Both the position numbers and the translations under genes were made by a program. Source: an uncultured Myxococcales bacterium (GTDB taxonomy: Bacteria > Myxococcota_A > Polyangia > Polyangiales > Polyangiaceae). Taken from it: a stretch of 64,000 nt of DNA. A model generated the notes under the pieces. The model saw only the letters and a program-made list of their open reading frames with translations. It did not search any database and was not told the DNA's origin. Below are positions 52,957-62,547 of the stretch, one piece after another; positions within the stretch are counted from its first letter, which is position 1; each line of letters starts with the position of its first letter. Location of the stretch: assembly GCA_937949945.1 (NCBI GenBank), contig CALFEQ010000138.1, positions 1 to 64,000 of the forward strand. Direction: 5' to 3'.

Positions 52957-53658
52957 ATGATCGACCTCCATTTCTGGCCGACCCCGAACGGGCTCAAGAT
53001 CACCATCTTCCTCGAAGAGGCAGCGCTCCCGTACCGGATCGTGCCCGTCAACATCCTGCGCGGTGATCAGTTCAAGCCCGAGTTCCTCGAGCTCAGCCCG
53101 AACAACCGCATGCCCGCGATCGTGGACGACGACCCGCCGGGCGGAGGCGAGCCGATCAGCGTCTTCGAGTCCGCGGCCATCCTCCAGTACCTGGCCGAGA
53201 AGACCGGAAAGTTCATGCCGAGCGACGTCCGCGGGAAGAAGACGGTGCTCGAGTGGCTCGCCTGGCAGGTCGCGAACGTCGGTCCGGCGTTCGGTCAGTA
53301 CAATCACTTCGCGCACTACGCGAAAGAGAAGGTCCCGTACGCGATCGAGCGCTTCGGGAACGAAGTGCACCGCCTCTACGGCGTGCTCGACAAGCGCCTC
53401 ACCGATCGCGAGTGGGTCGCGGACACCTACTCGATCGCCGACATGGCGATCTACCCGTGGTTCCGCTCCTACGAGCGCATGAGCATCGACATCGCGGAGT
53501 TCCCCCGCGTGAAGGCCTGGCTCGATCGCATGATCGCACGCCCGGCCGTAGCGCGCGGCGTGGAGGTCGGTAAGGACCTCATGCAACATCACGTCATGGA
53601 CGACGAGGCCCGCCGACACCTGTTCGGTCAGCGGGCGGACGTCGTTCGGGGGCGTTGA
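52957..53658 (+). CDS. Glutathione S-transferase (YghU/Ure2p-like)
   Basis: 233 residues from the ATG at 52957 (GGAGAGG upstream). The thioredoxin-like half has FWPTPNGLKITIFLEEAALP, SPNNRMPAIVDDD and FESAAILQYLAEKTG; the helical half has YTDREWVADTYSIADMAIYP-like elements (LTDREWVADTYSIADMAIYP). The active-site Asn-type start (PTPNG) fits nu-class YghU enzymes that act on disulfides and hydroperoxides. It is monocistronic. Confidence 0.93.
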   Translation: MIDLHFWPTPNGLKITIFLEEAALPYRIVPVNILRGDQFKPEFLELSPNNRMPAIVDDDPPGGGEPISVFESAAILQYLAEKTGKFMPSDVRGKKTVLEWLAWQVANVGPAFGQYNHFAHYAKEKVPYAIERFGNEVHRLYGVLDKRLTDREWVADTYSIADMAIYPWFRSYERMSIDIAEFPRVKAWLDRMIARPAVARGVEVGKDLMQHHVMDDEARRHLFGQRADVVRGR

Positions 53659-53750
53659 GCGACGGAAGGGCGAGCGTTCGCTCCTGCAACGCCGCCCTCA
53701 TCCCGCCGCTCGCGCTCGGGTCCCCGGCCGCTCCGTGATACACCGCCCCG

Positions 53751-54104
53751 ATGCTCCTCGTCGTCGACCCTTGGCACTGGCTCACGAAGGATGGCCACTT
53801 CGTCGTCGACAATCCGCGCCTCTACCGCCGCATGCTCCGCATCGCGCGGTTCATCGAGTACGGCGGACCGCTCGAGAGGAACCACGCGCGCGAGACGCTC
53901 GTCGAGTGCAAGCGACGACCGAAGGGCAAGGCCTGCCCCGGCCTCATGTGGGTCCTGAAGACGGCGCAGGACGAGATCCTCGCTCGATGCGTCCACTGCA
54001 GGACGGACGAGGCGCTGATCCACAACTGGCAGACGACCGAGTGGGCGAGGGGCATGACGAAGCCGGTCCCCGTCCATCTCGACGCGAGCGTGACGAGGCA
54101 CTGA
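53751..54104 (+). CDS. Conserved hypothetical protein with CxxC
   Basis: 117 residues beginning MLLVVDPWHWLTKDGHFVVD. Contains a single CxxC-like pair (RCVHCRTDE) after an earlier CKRRPKGKACPG. I believe this matches a small conserved family of unknown function in Deltaproteobacteria-type genomes; treat that as recollection. It is not part of an obvious operon. Confidence 0.7.
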   Translation: MLLVVDPWHWLTKDGHFVVDNPRLYRRMLRIARFIEYGGPLERNHARETLVECKRRPKGKACPGLMWVLKTAQDEILARCVHCRTDEALIHNWQTTEWARGMTKPVPVHLDASVTRH

Positions 54105-54147
54105 CCCCGACCGTCAGGGTCGGGAACGATCGGGAACGAGGAACGGG

Positions 54148-54570
54148 CTACGCCTCCCCGACGACCTCCTCCGCGAGCTCCACGTGCGCCTCGTGGGCGC
54201 GGCGCTGGTGAGCCTGACCACAGTCGTGATGCGCAGGCCGCCCGCATAGATCGCAGGCGAAGCCCTCCGCCGCGAACGTGATCCTGCGGCCACACTCGAT
54301 GCAGGGTCGTCCCGCGACCTGGATCCAACGAGACGTCTCGTCCCACCGCGGGTCGTCGAAATCCTCACGAAGCCGGCGCGCGTGCCGCGCGTACTTGGAG
54401 AGCGCGGTCGTGAGGCCGAGGACGCCGACGACGAAGACGAGCGCACCGAGGAGGGTGAGCGAGTCGTCGCGCGCGCTCGCCGCGAGGACGACGGAGACGA
54501 GGCCGGCGAGCGCGATCAGGCTGCCGATCGCGATCCCGAGCTTGCCCGTGGAGGAGTGCTCGCTGCTCAT
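54148..54570 (-). CDS. Membrane protein with C-terminal zinc ribbon
   Basis: 140 residues from the ATG at 54570, preceded by AAAGGAGC. Two transmembrane helices (IAIGSLIALAGLVSVVLAA, LTLLGALVFVVGVLGLTTAL) are followed by a basic segment and a zinc ribbon (RPCIECGRRITF, FACDLCGRPAHHDCGQAH). Function unknown. It sits downstream of the binding-lipoprotein gene in the same orientation, 185 bp away. Confidence 0.75.
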   Translation of the reverse strand: MSSEHSSTGKLGIAIGSLIALAGLVSVVLAASARDDSLTLLGALVFVVGVLGLTTALSKYARHARRLREDFDDPRWDETSRWIQVAGRPCIECGRRITFAAEGFACDLCGRPAHHDCGQAHQRRAHEAHVELAEEVVGEA

Positions 54571-54755
54571 GCTGCTTGCTCCTTTCGGCCGCCGCGATCG
54601 CGCGCGCTGCGCGTCGTGATGCACGCACGCGGGAGGCGACGAAGGCTTCCGACTGCAAGCGCCCGGCCGTCGAGAGCGAGCGCGCGCCGGCGCGACCGCA
54701 CCGCAGGCATGCCGCAGGCAGCCGAGCCCACGCCCCGTTCGTGTGTCCGCGCGAG

Positions 54756-56246
54756 CTACTTCACGAGGTCGGCCGACCGAAGACCCGGGATCGTCTCGAA
54801 CCCGTTGCCGACCACCTTGAAGAGAATCACCTCGAGCGCCGTGTCGCCGTTCTCGCCGATGTCGAACGTGCCCGCCGCGCCGACGTAGTCGATGTCTCGC
54901 CCGCTCCGCACGGCGTCGAGCGCCTCCGCGAGCTCCGCAGGGCCGTACGCCGCTCCGGGCGGCGACGACACCTCGTAGAGGGCGTCGCGGATCGCCTCGC
55001 GATTCTCCGTCGTGCCCGCCTTCTCGATCGCGAGCGCGAGCACCATGACCGAGTCGAAGATCTGCGGGATCGGCGCAGGCAGATTTCCGGCGTCCTCCGA
55101 CGGCGGGAACTGCGCCTCGTAGAGCGTGGCGAAGCGGTTCCACTCCGGGCTCGTACGGCGCTCCTGATTGCACGCTGCGCCGATCACGCCGTTGACGAGC
55201 GAAGGCTCGTTCACGTCCTTCGGGTTGACGCGCCCGGCCTCGATGAAGCCCTGCTGGTAGAAGCGGATGAAGCCGAGCGACAAGAAGTTCTCCGGCGAGA
55301 ACGCCGGATCGTCTTGGACCGCGAGGCGGAACGCGCGCATGTACTTGCCGCCGTCCGCCGGGAACATGAGCAACGCCTGGCACTCGACCTCGCCGTTCCT
55401 GGCGGCGTCGATGACGGCGGCGGCGTCGGCGTCGTACGTCGCGGCGTTGTTCTGGATGATGAAGTCTTTGATCTGACCGCCGAACTTCGTGTACTCGGCC
55501 TTGAGCGCCTCGATGGTCGCGTTCCCCTGCCCGGGCGCATCCTCGGCGTAGACGGCGGCCATCTTCTTGCACGCCTTGAACGACGCAGGCACGCCGCCAT
55601 CCGCATCGCCCCCGCCGCCTCCGCCTCCCTGCCCGTCGCCCGGAGGAGCGAACGAGCCGCCGAGCGCATAACGAGCGATCGCGCGCGCCTGGTACTCGAC
55701 GGCGCACGACGTCCGGAAGAGGTACCGATCCCTGCCCTCCTGCAGACGCGGCACCTTCGGCGACGTGGCGAACGGCGCCAGGATCGGGATCTTCGCCGCC
55801 CTGAACGCCTCGTGCATCGCCTCGAGCGCGCCCGTCGTGCTCGGGCCGATGAACCCGACGGCGCCCCGCCGGATGAAGTCGTCGCCGATGCCCACGATCG
55901 ACTGGTCGTCGCCGCCGTCGTCGCGAACGTCGAGGACGACACGCCGGCCCAGGATTCCGCCGACGGCATTGAGGTGTTGCTCGGCCACACGGAGCACGCG
56001 CTGCGAGCCGGCGCCGAAGTCCTTCTGCCTCGTGAGGTCGACCGTGGCGCCGATGATGATGGGCGGGTCGGCGACCACGTGCGTCTTTTCCGTGCAGGCC
56101 TGGTTCGTGCCGAAGAGCGCGAGCCCGAGGGGGAGCGCCGACACGAGCAGGAGGGCCGTCCGCACGGCACCTCCGTTGCGTACCGCCGCGAGGCGCCGGG
56201 AGAGCCGGCGGAACCGGCGGAAGGAAGGCGAGCGACGGAAGGCCAT
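54756..56246 (-). CDS. Branched-chain amino-acid-type substrate-binding lipoprotein
   Basis: 496 residues from the ATG at 56246. Lipobox LALFGTNQACTEK. The fold matches LivJ/ANF-receptor binding proteins: PPIIIGATVDLTRQKDFGAG, VLDVRDDGGDDQSIVGIGDD, VGFIGPSTTGALEAMHEAFR, KIPILAPFATS, and later GQIKDFIIQNNAATYDADAA. A Gly-rich insertion (GQGGGGGGGDADGG) interrupts the first lobe. No ABC permease genes are adjacent, so it may be an orphan sensor. It is divergent from the next lipoprotein. Confidence 0.9.
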   Translation of the reverse strand: MAFRRSPSFRRFRRLSRRLAAVRNGGAVRTALLLVSALPLGLALFGTNQACTEKTHVVADPPIIIGATVDLTRQKDFGAGSQRVLRVAEQHLNAVGGILGRRVVLDVRDDGGDDQSIVGIGDDFIRRGAVGFIGPSTTGALEAMHEAFRAAKIPILAPFATSPKVPRLQEGRDRYLFRTSCAVEYQARAIARYALGGSFAPPGDGQGGGGGGGDADGGVPASFKACKKMAAVYAEDAPGQGNATIEALKAEYTKFGGQIKDFIIQNNAATYDADAAAVIDAARNGEVECQALLMFPADGGKYMRAFRLAVQDDPAFSPENFLSLGFIRFYQQGFIEAGRVNPKDVNEPSLVNGVIGAACNQERRTSPEWNRFATLYEAQFPPSEDAGNLPAPIPQIFDSVMVLALAIEKAGTTENREAIRDALYEVSSPPGAAYGPAELAEALDAVRSGRDIDYVGAAGTFDIGENGDTALEVILFKVVGNGFETIPGLRSADLVK

Positions 56247-56330
56247 TCGCGTGAGCCTGATGGTAGCATTCCTCCGCCGATGACCGCTTCTTCCCTCCAG
56301 CATGCCCGCTCGGGTGACCGGAGACGGCGC

Positions 56331-56819
56331 ATGCGCGTGTACGGCGTCCTCGCCGTGATCGGCGCGGTCGGCGCCGTCGCGACGGGCTGCGCCGAGGAGA
56401 AGACGGCCGACGTGAAGCTCGACGTGGTCTTCCCGTCGACGATGATGGCCATCGCCTCCGACGAGGTGAAAATCGTCGTCTACGACGATCCCGAGCCGGG
56501 CGCCTGCCAGCGCATCTACCTGAAGCGCATCACCAACCAGACCGACCTGCCGCCGGTCGTGCTCGACCCGCCGGCGGTCTCGGTCTGTCAGCTCGCGTTC
56601 GGGCGCGCCCCGACGCTGAAGCTCCCGCTCGGGAAGCACTCCATCCTGGCGGTCGCCATCCGGTCCAACGAGGACTTGATGGTCGGCTGCTCGGACGTCG
56701 CGATCTCGGACGAGGTGACCGAGGTCACCGTGAACCTCACGCTGCCGGGGACCACGCCGATCCCGCCGCCGACGACCTGCGCCACGCTCCGCGACTTCTG
56801 CGACGAAGTCTGCAACTGA
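56331..56819 (+). CDS. Lipoprotein of unknown function
   Basis: 162 residues from the ATG at 56331 (GGAGAC upstream); an in-frame ATG at 56280 is possible. Lipobox AVGAVATGCAEE. Beta-rich body with VKLDVVFPSTMMAIASDEVK and VTEVTVNLTLPG, then a Cys cluster at the end (CATLRDFCDEVCN). Not recognised. It is divergent from the binding-lipoprotein gene across about 85 bp. Confidence 0.7.
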   Translation: MRVYGVLAVIGAVGAVATGCAEEKTADVKLDVVFPSTMMAIASDEVKIVVYDDPEPGACQRIYLKRITNQTDLPPVVLDPPAVSVCQLAFGRAPTLKLPLGKHSILAVAIRSNEDLMVGCSDVAISDEVTEVTVNLTLPGTTPIPPPTTCATLRDFCDEVCN

Positions 56820-56878
56820 CGGGTCGCGGCGGCGGCCTCGGCCTGTTCCCGCGGCCCGTCGATCACGTCAGCGGACGA

Positions 56879-57316
56879 TCACCAGCGACGACCGCCGCGA
56901 CGCCGGACGACGGCGCTACGCCGACCGCCAGGCCCACGTCGGCCCGCCGCCCAAACACCGGTGGCGTATTCGTCGTCGTCGAACCCGTTGCGCTCGCTCC
57001 CGCCGCCGCCGCCCACGCCGCCGCCGCCGGCCACGCCGCCGCCGAACCGGATGCCGCTGCCGCGGCTCGGGCGCGCCTCGGCTTCGTTCACGCGAAGCGG
57101 CCGGCCGTCCAGGAGCGCGCCGTTCGTCTCGGCAATCGCCTTCTGCGCCTCGGCGTCCGTGCCCATGGTGACGAACGCGAAGCCGCGCGAGCGGCCGGTC
57201 TCACGATCCGTGACCACGTGGACGTCGGTGACGGTTCCGCAGCTCGCGAACCATTCGCGAACGGCCTCCGTCGTGACGTTGAACGAAAGATTGCCTACGT
57301 AAAGTCGGTTTCCCAT
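56879..57316 (-). CDS. RRM-type RNA-binding protein
   Basis: 145 residues. RNP2 RLYVGNLSFNVTTEA and RNP1 SRGFAFVTMGTD define an RRM; the C-terminal third is Gly-rich (GGGVAGGGGVGGGGG) and then basic (RRGPGGRRSAVVRRRGGRRW). This is the bacterial Rbp-type plan also found in cyanobacteria and myxobacteria. Such proteins bind mRNA, often in cold response. It is monocistronic. Confidence 0.95.
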   Translation of the reverse strand: MGNRLYVGNLSFNVTTEAVREWFASCGTVTDVHVVTDRETGRSRGFAFVTMGTDAEAQKAIAETNGALLDGRPLRVNEAEARPSRGSGIRFGGGVAGGGGVGGGGGSERNGFDDDEYATGVWAAGRRGPGGRRSAVVRRRGGRRW

Positions 57317-57562
57317 AGTGTCTCTCGATATCGACGGCGCAATGAAGAGTGAGCCTCCGTCCAGTGCCGTCGGGATCGGAGGGAGACTTCGCGGAACGTC
57401 TTCCGCAGCCTCACGTGACGCATCGAGCAGAGCGAGCGCGATCCCGTGACCGAGAGAGCAATCGATGCAGAGAAACGCTGTGTGAGCCCCGACAACCTAG
57501 CGCACCGCTCGAGCCCCGCAATGCGAATCGTGCGAGCTGACCGATTCGTGACCGAACCGGAC

Positions 57563-57946
57563 TCAACGGACCCGGGCGCGCGCGGACGCCTGCGTCGCCC
57601 TCCTCTCCGCCGTGCACCCGAATCGAATCGCGTCCTCCAGCGTGGAGAAACCGCCGATGCCTCCCCAATCACGGCGGGCGACGCGGAATGCGGAGCGGAG
57701 CGTGTCCTCGTAGACGTAGAGCTCGTCGCCGTTCTCGCCCGGACCATCGCACGTGATCACGTGCACCGCGGATGGCTCGGCCGTGAACCGGGCCTCTCCT
57801 GCTCGAGCTGCCGCGACGTCGGCACGCGAGCGCGAGCTCTTCTGCGACGACTCCGCATGAGCTCCAGATTGCCCCGACTCGAGGAGCGCGAAGCCGCCGA
57901 GCGCCGCGAAGATGGCGCGTACCTTCTGCAACGCACCCGATCGCAT
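57563..57946 (-). CDS. Secreted hypothetical protein
   Basis: 127 residues from the ATG at 57946 (GAGAGGTG upstream), with a signal-type segment (AIFAALGGFALLESGQSGAHA). A small beta-alpha portion has VHVITCDGPGENGDELYVYE and FGCTAERRATQ. Not recognised. The longer frame to 58060 lacks a supported start and overlaps the MutS promoter. Confidence 0.6.
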   Translation of the reverse strand: MRSGALQKVRAIFAALGGFALLESGQSGAHAESSQKSSRSRADVAAARAGEARFTAEPSAVHVITCDGPGENGDELYVYEDTLRSAFRVARRDWGGIGGFSTLEDAIRFGCTAERRATQASARARVR

Positions 57947-58067
57947 GAGCGCACCTCTCGAGGTCGGCCCTTGCGATTCGTGTGCCTTCGCTACCGCGAG
58001 CGGACGAAAGAAGAAAAAGCTCATCGGTCCGGAACATTCGCCTTTCGTGCGTGTCCGCACCGGCTAG

Positions 58068-59702
58068 ATGGTGAGCGTGCTGGACCTCCTCCACCCCACC
58101 CCGCTCCGGCGCATCGACTACGAGGAGACGAAGCTCGCGATGACGCTGGCGTTCGCCGGCGGCGTCTCCAGCGGGCTGTTCGCAGACGCGCTCGACCACG
58201 CGAAGGTGGCGCCGTCGACGTGGGAGCCCGAGACGTTCGCGGGCGATCTCTTCCTGCCCCAGTTCGTCGCGCTGTGCATGAAGGTGCGGATCGACGGACG
58301 CGAGCATCCGCTCACCTCCTCGCGACACGTCCTCGCGCTCCTCGCCCGTCCGCCCGCGGATCCCGCCGTCGTCCATCATCGGCGCGGCGTCGTCGCGGAG
58401 CTCGCAACATCGCCACACCTCCGAAAGGAGCTCGAGGGCCTGTACCTCTCGCTCTGCCGATTCCGCGCGCACCTCGAGGGAGCGAACGGAGACGCCAAGC
58501 TCGATCCCAACCGGCGGCAGCTCGAGATCCTGCAGCTCGCGAAGGAGATCATCGACCGCTGCGCCGAGGGGTTCGTCACGGCGCGCTCGGGGCTCGCGCG
58601 CCTCGCCGCCTTCGGTCGGCGCGTGCAGGCCGGCGAGCCCTATCGGTCGCTGGCCGACCTGATCCGCTACGACGAGCGCCTCGCGACGCTGAACCTGAAG
58701 GTTCGCGTCGGCGCCGACGGTCGGATCCGCGGCTTCGAGATCCTGGCGATCCAGGAGGACGCTCAGAACCCGTTCGTGAGCTCGCCGTGGCGGCGTTGGC
58801 TCGCGAAGGTCGAGCTGTTCGTGCGCGGCTTCAAGTTCGGCGACGGCGAGATCATGGCGCGCCTCATCGACGCCGTCTTCGAGGGCCTCAAGGACGAGCT
58901 CCCGAGCTTCGTGCAGCTACTCGGCGACGTCGAGTTCCTCCTCGGATCTCTCGCCTTCTGCGATCTCGCGCGCGACGCCGGGCTCGCGACGTCGCTCCCG
59001 GACCTCGTCGCTCCGGACCAACCGCGCGCGCTGCGCGGCCTCTTCAACCCGCTCCTCCTCGCGCACGGGATCACGCCCGTGCCCTGCGACGTCGTCACGG
59101 ATCGACACGACACGACCGTGCTCGTCACCGGGCCGAACTCGGGCGGCAAGACGCGCCTCCTCCAGTCGATCGGCCTGACGCAGATCCTCGGGCAGGCGGG
59201 CCTCTTCGTCCCCGCGCGCTCCGGCGCACTCTCGCTCGCGAGCGGGCTCGTCGTCTCGCTCATCGAGGAGGCGAAGGCGGATCAGACGGAAGGCCGGCTC
59301 GGCACCGAGCTGCTCCGCATCCGCGCGCTCTTCGAGCGATTGCCGCCCGGCGCGATGGTGATCCTCGACGAGCTGTGCTCCGGCACGAACCCGTCGGAGG
59401 GCGAGGAAATCTTCGAGCTCGTCGTCCAGATGCTCGAACGACTCTCCCCGCAGGCGTTCATCACGACGCACTTCCTCGCGTTCGCGGCGCGGCTCGAGCG
59501 CGAGCGGACCATCGCCAACCTGCGCTTCCTGCAGGTGGAGCTCGGCGCAGAGCAGCGCGCCACGTATCAGTTCGTGCCGGGCGTCGCGCAGACGTCGCTC
59601 GCCGCTCACGCGGCCGTCAGGCTCGGCGTCACGCGCGATCAGCTCATGTCGCTCGTCGATCGGAACATCCACCTCGCGCAGGCGAAGAGCGCGCGGCGCT
59701 GA
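58068..59702 (+). CDS. MutS-family ATPase without Smr domain (MutS2-like)
   Basis: 544 residues. Helical connector and clamp segments precede the ABC ATPase core: VLVTGPNSGGKTRLLQSIGL (Walker A), GQAGLFVPARSGAL, MVILDELCSGTNPSEGEEIF (Walker B/signature) and AFITTHFLAF. It lacks both the MutS N-terminal mismatch domain and the Smr nuclease that ends MutS2, so it belongs with the short MutS-like ATPases of unknown substrate. It is followed after one base by a membrane protein gene. Confidence 0.92.
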   Translation: MVSVLDLLHPTPLRRIDYEETKLAMTLAFAGGVSSGLFADALDHAKVAPSTWEPETFAGDLFLPQFVALCMKVRIDGREHPLTSSRHVLALLARPPADPAVVHHRRGVVAELATSPHLRKELEGLYLSLCRFRAHLEGANGDAKLDPNRRQLEILQLAKEIIDRCAEGFVTARSGLARLAAFGRRVQAGEPYRSLADLIRYDERLATLNLKVRVGADGRIRGFEILAIQEDAQNPFVSSPWRRWLAKVELFVRGFKFGDGEIMARLIDAVFEGLKDELPSFVQLLGDVEFLLGSLAFCDLARDAGLATSLPDLVAPDQPRALRGLFNPLLLAHGITPVPCDVVTDRHDTTVLVTGPNSGGKTRLLQSIGLTQILGQAGLFVPARSGALSLASGLVVSLIEEAKADQTEGRLGTELLRIRALFERLPPGAMVILDELCSGTNPSEGEEIFELVVQMLERLSPQAFITTHFLAFAARLERERTIANLRFLQVELGAEQRATYQFVPGVAQTSLAAHAAVRLGVTRDQLMSLVDRNIHLAQAKSARR

Positions 59703-59703
59703 C

Positions 59704-60684
59704 ATGCCGACCTTGCTCGTCAACCGACGGATGAACCCCGCCCTCGCCGCGCGCGTCGAGGCGAGCGTGACGGGCCGGAAGCGAGACGCGACCTCGACTT
59801 CGCGCATGCGCAGGCTCGTGTCGCTGGCACGCCTCGCGCTCGTCCTCGCGCTGGTCTTCGCGATCCACGCCGTGATCACGACCCGACAGCGGATCCGGAC
59901 CGACGTCGATCGACGACGCGCCGAGCTCCTCGAGACGGTACGCACCCACGCCGCGACTCTGACGGTCGAGGATTGGAAGGCCGTCGAGCGCATCGAGTCG
60001 TGGCTCGTGCGGCTCTCCGGCGCTTACGAGGGTGACCGGGTCGACGACCGGCTGCGTTCGCGCGAGGGGCGCACGCGCATCCTCGGCCGGCCGGCGGTCT
60101 ACGTGAGAGGTTCCATCGATTCGCTGCGGACCTCGGACGGGGTCGCCGCCGCCGCCGCGACGTCGTCGAAGGACGCGCTCCTCCTCTGCCTCTTGGATCC
60201 GCCCGCGAGGCGCACCGAGGCCGCTCTCTACGAACGCGTCCGCACCGCGTACGCAGGCGGCATGGTCCTCGAAGAGCGCAGCGCGAACGTTCGCCGGCTG
60301 GACGACGCGATCGTCGGCCTTCCGTTCCTCCTGCCGCCCTGGTCCGACCGCGTGCGCGCCGCCGAGGGCGCCAAGGAGCTCGCCCGATTGAAGCGAGACT
60401 TCGAGCGAGCGCCCATCGAGCGCGCGAAGCGAGCCGTACGCGCCGAGGTCCTCGTCGCCGCCATCGACGAGCCCGGCGACGGCAAGGTGCCGACGGAGCT
60501 CGACGGAGAGCGACCGCACGACGTCCGGATCGCGATCGTCGACCTCCCGAGCGGCGAGGTCCTCCTCCGCATGCGCCGGCGCGTCGATCCGAGCAGCTTG
60601 TCGGATGCGAAGCGGCCGATGTACGCGAGGGGTCTCGACGGATGCGCGCTCGCCTTCGACGTCCACCGAGAGCTCGATCGCTGA
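59704..60684 (+). CDS. Membrane protein in the MutS-like operon
   Basis: 326 residues starting one base after the upstream stop, so cotranscribed. One N-terminal transmembrane helix (ARLALVLALVFAIHAVITTR), then a mostly charged, helical-to-mixed extracytoplasmic or cytoplasmic domain. Not recognised. Cotranscription with a MutS-like ATPase is the only functional hint. Confidence 0.75.
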   Translation: MPTLLVNRRMNPALAARVEASVTGRKRDATSTSRMRRLVSLARLALVLALVFAIHAVITTRQRIRTDVDRRRAELLETVRTHAATLTVEDWKAVERIESWLVRLSGAYEGDRVDDRLRSREGRTRILGRPAVYVRGSIDSLRTSDGVAAAAATSSKDALLLCLLDPPARRTEAALYERVRTAYAGGMVLEERSANVRRLDDAIVGLPFLLPPWSDRVRAAEGAKELARLKRDFERAPIERAKRAVRAEVLVAAIDEPGDGKVPTELDGERPHDVRIAIVDLPSGEVLLRMRRRVDPSSLSDAKRPMYARGLDGCALAFDVHRELDR

Positions 60685-60736
60685 GTCCGCACGCGACCAC
60701 ACGACGCCAGAGACCATCCCCACCGGCTCGCCTAGG

Positions 60737-61528
60737 ATGGCGCTCATGGACTGGGGTGACGGACAGTACGAGCTCACGGCGGCAGCTCTCGAGCCTGCCG
60801 CGAAGCGCGCCGTCGACGCGGCGAAGGTGGGATCGGGGATGCGCGTGCTCGACCTCGGCGCCGGGACGGGGAACGCGGCGCTCGAGGCCGCGCGTCGGGG
60901 CGCCGAGGTCCTCGCCGTCGATCCGGCCGCGCGGCTGCTCGAGGTCTGCCGCGCTCGCGCGGCGGAGCAGGGCCTCTCCGTGAGCGTGGCGCAGGGGGAC
61001 GCCGGGAAGATCCCGGCAGGCGACGCGAGCTTCGATGCGCTCGTCTCGGTGTTCGCAGTGATCTTCGCGCCCGACGCCGAGGTCGCGGCGTCCGAGATGC
61101 TCCGCGTGGTGCGCCCGGGCGGCAGCATCGTCGTGACGTCGTGGGTCCCGGAGGGACCGATCGCGAAGGCCGGCGCGATCCTGCGCGAGGCGATGGAGAG
61201 CGTCGCGCCGCCGCCTACCGAACGCCCCACGCCGGCCTGGGGCGATCCGGCATGGGTACGCGGGTTGTTCACGTCGCGCGGCGCGACCGTGAGCATCGAG
61301 GAGGACACGCTCTCCTTCGAGGCCGCCTCGCCCGAAGCATGGTTCGAGGAGCAGGCGCAGCATCATCCCATCTGGCGCCGCGGGCGAGATCTGTTCGCCG
61401 ACGCCCCCTCCAAGTGGGAGCGCACGCGCGAGCGAAGCGTCGAAGCGCTCCGGGCCGGGAACGAGGATCCGGCGCGATTCCGAACGACGAGCCGCTACCT
61501 CGTGATCGTCGCGACGCGGCCGGCGTGA
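60737..61528 (+). CDS. Class I SAM-dependent methyltransferase
   Basis: 263 residues from the ATG at 60737 (60746 is possible). Motif I VLDLGAGTGNAALEAA, motif II EVLAVDPAARLLEVCR, and the DALVSVFAVIFAPDAEVAAS segment define the Rossmann fold (UbiE/MenG-like). The substrate is unknown. It is convergent with the LamG-like gene. Confidence 0.93.
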   Translation: MALMDWGDGQYELTAAALEPAAKRAVDAAKVGSGMRVLDLGAGTGNAALEAARRGAEVLAVDPAARLLEVCRARAAEQGLSVSVAQGDAGKIPAGDASFDALVSVFAVIFAPDAEVAASEMLRVVRPGGSIVVTSWVPEGPIAKAGAILREAMESVAPPPTERPTPAWGDPAWVRGLFTSRGATVSIEEDTLSFEAASPEAWFEEQAQHHPIWRRGRDLFADAPSKWERTRERSVEALRAGNEDPARFRTTSRYLVIVATRPA

Positions 61529-61564
61529 GCGCGTCCGAGCGCGCTCGCCGCGGGCGTTCGCGGG

Positions 61565-62431
61565 TCAGAGCGTCCGGATCACGACGTTGTCGAATCGGAA
61601 GGCCGCGCTCGTCTGCGGCCCGACGTTGGCGCCCAGGTGGACGGCGCACGCGGTGGGCTCCTTCGCGATGGGGAACGGGTCGCCCGGTGGGACGAGATCC
61701 AAGCTCGGGTCGTCCACCGCGACGAACGGCTTCATCGGCTCCTTCACGCCGAGGCGGACGAAGACGCGCCTCCAGCTCCGGAGCGCGGGCCGGTTCGCGA
61801 GCCCCACATGGCGTTCGTCCGTGGCCATCGTCTCGACCCGCATCTGGAAGTCGCTCCGGGACGCGCGCAACACGCGGACGGTGAGCCTGTAGTTGATCAC
61901 CGAGTTCCCCTCGCACGAGACCAGGAGCGGAGTCGCGTAGTCCTCGGTCCGTAGATCCTCCGCTCCCGCTTCGCCCGCATGCTTCACGTGCTCGACGTAC
62001 AGGTCGAAGGCGACCTCGATCGCGTTCGTGGCGGGGACGATCTTGACGACGCGCCCTGCAAGCCCGCCGGCGTCCCCGGTCCACGTCGCCTCCGCCAAGA
62101 GGCTGAAGGGGGAAGAGCGCCACGTGAGGTCGTTGCGCTCGAGGAGGGCGTGCGCCCTGGCGACCTCGACCTCGGTCCAGCGTGGGAAAACCGACGCGTC
62201 GGGCTCGTCGACGTCGTCGAAGTCGTCACAGAACGTCGCGTCCTGGCCCGCGCACCATCGGTCCACCGTCGGCGAGACGACGTCCGAGCCGCCGTCGTCT
62301 ACGGGAGGCGCATCCGCGTCGGAGTCGTTCCCTTTCGCCCCCTCGCTCGCCTCGAACGAAGAGCATGCCGCTGCGATGGCGGCCGCAACCGCGAGAGAAG
62401 AAGAGATGGTGAAGCCCACGTGCGCGCGCAC
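61565..62431 (-). CDS. LamG-like domain lipoprotein (second copy of the type)
   Basis: 288 residues, lipobox AAAIAAACSSF. After an Asp-rich linker, the sandwich opens ATFCDDFDDVDEPDASVFPR, echoing the CDDFD start of the gene at 43871, and ends AAFRFDNVVIRTL. The two are distant relatives by eye, not recent duplicates. It is monocistronic. Confidence 0.82.
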   Translation of the reverse strand: MRAHVGFTISSSLAVAAAIAAACSSFEASEGAKGNDSDADAPPVDDGGSDVVSPTVDRWCAGQDATFCDDFDDVDEPDASVFPRWTEVEVARAHALLERNDLTWRSSPFSLLAEATWTGDAGGLAGRVVKIVPATNAIEVAFDLYVEHVKHAGEAGAEDLRTEDYATPLLVSCEGNSVINYRLTVRVLRASRSDFQMRVETMATDERHVGLANRPALRSWRRVFVRLGVKEPMKPFVAVDDPSLDLVPPGDPFPIAKEPTACAVHLGANVGPQTSAAFRFDNVVIRTL

Positions 62432-62547
62432 GTCGTGAGGCTATCAGACCCATCCGTGTGTGCGCTCGTCCCGCGACGCTCCGCTCGCCCACGGGCGCCG
62501 ATCCGGCGCGCCTCCCTTCGCGCCGACCGGCGTGCGACAGCGAGACT

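Noticed and set aside
57661..57680. CCCAATCACGGCGG near 57665 as another REP core
   Set aside because: It lies inside the secreted hypothetical gene and lacks the ATTG arm.
57446..59734. 762-codon frame overlapping the MutS-like gene
   Set aside because: Same strand but a different frame, with arginine-dominated composition; the MutS frame has all the ATPase motifs.
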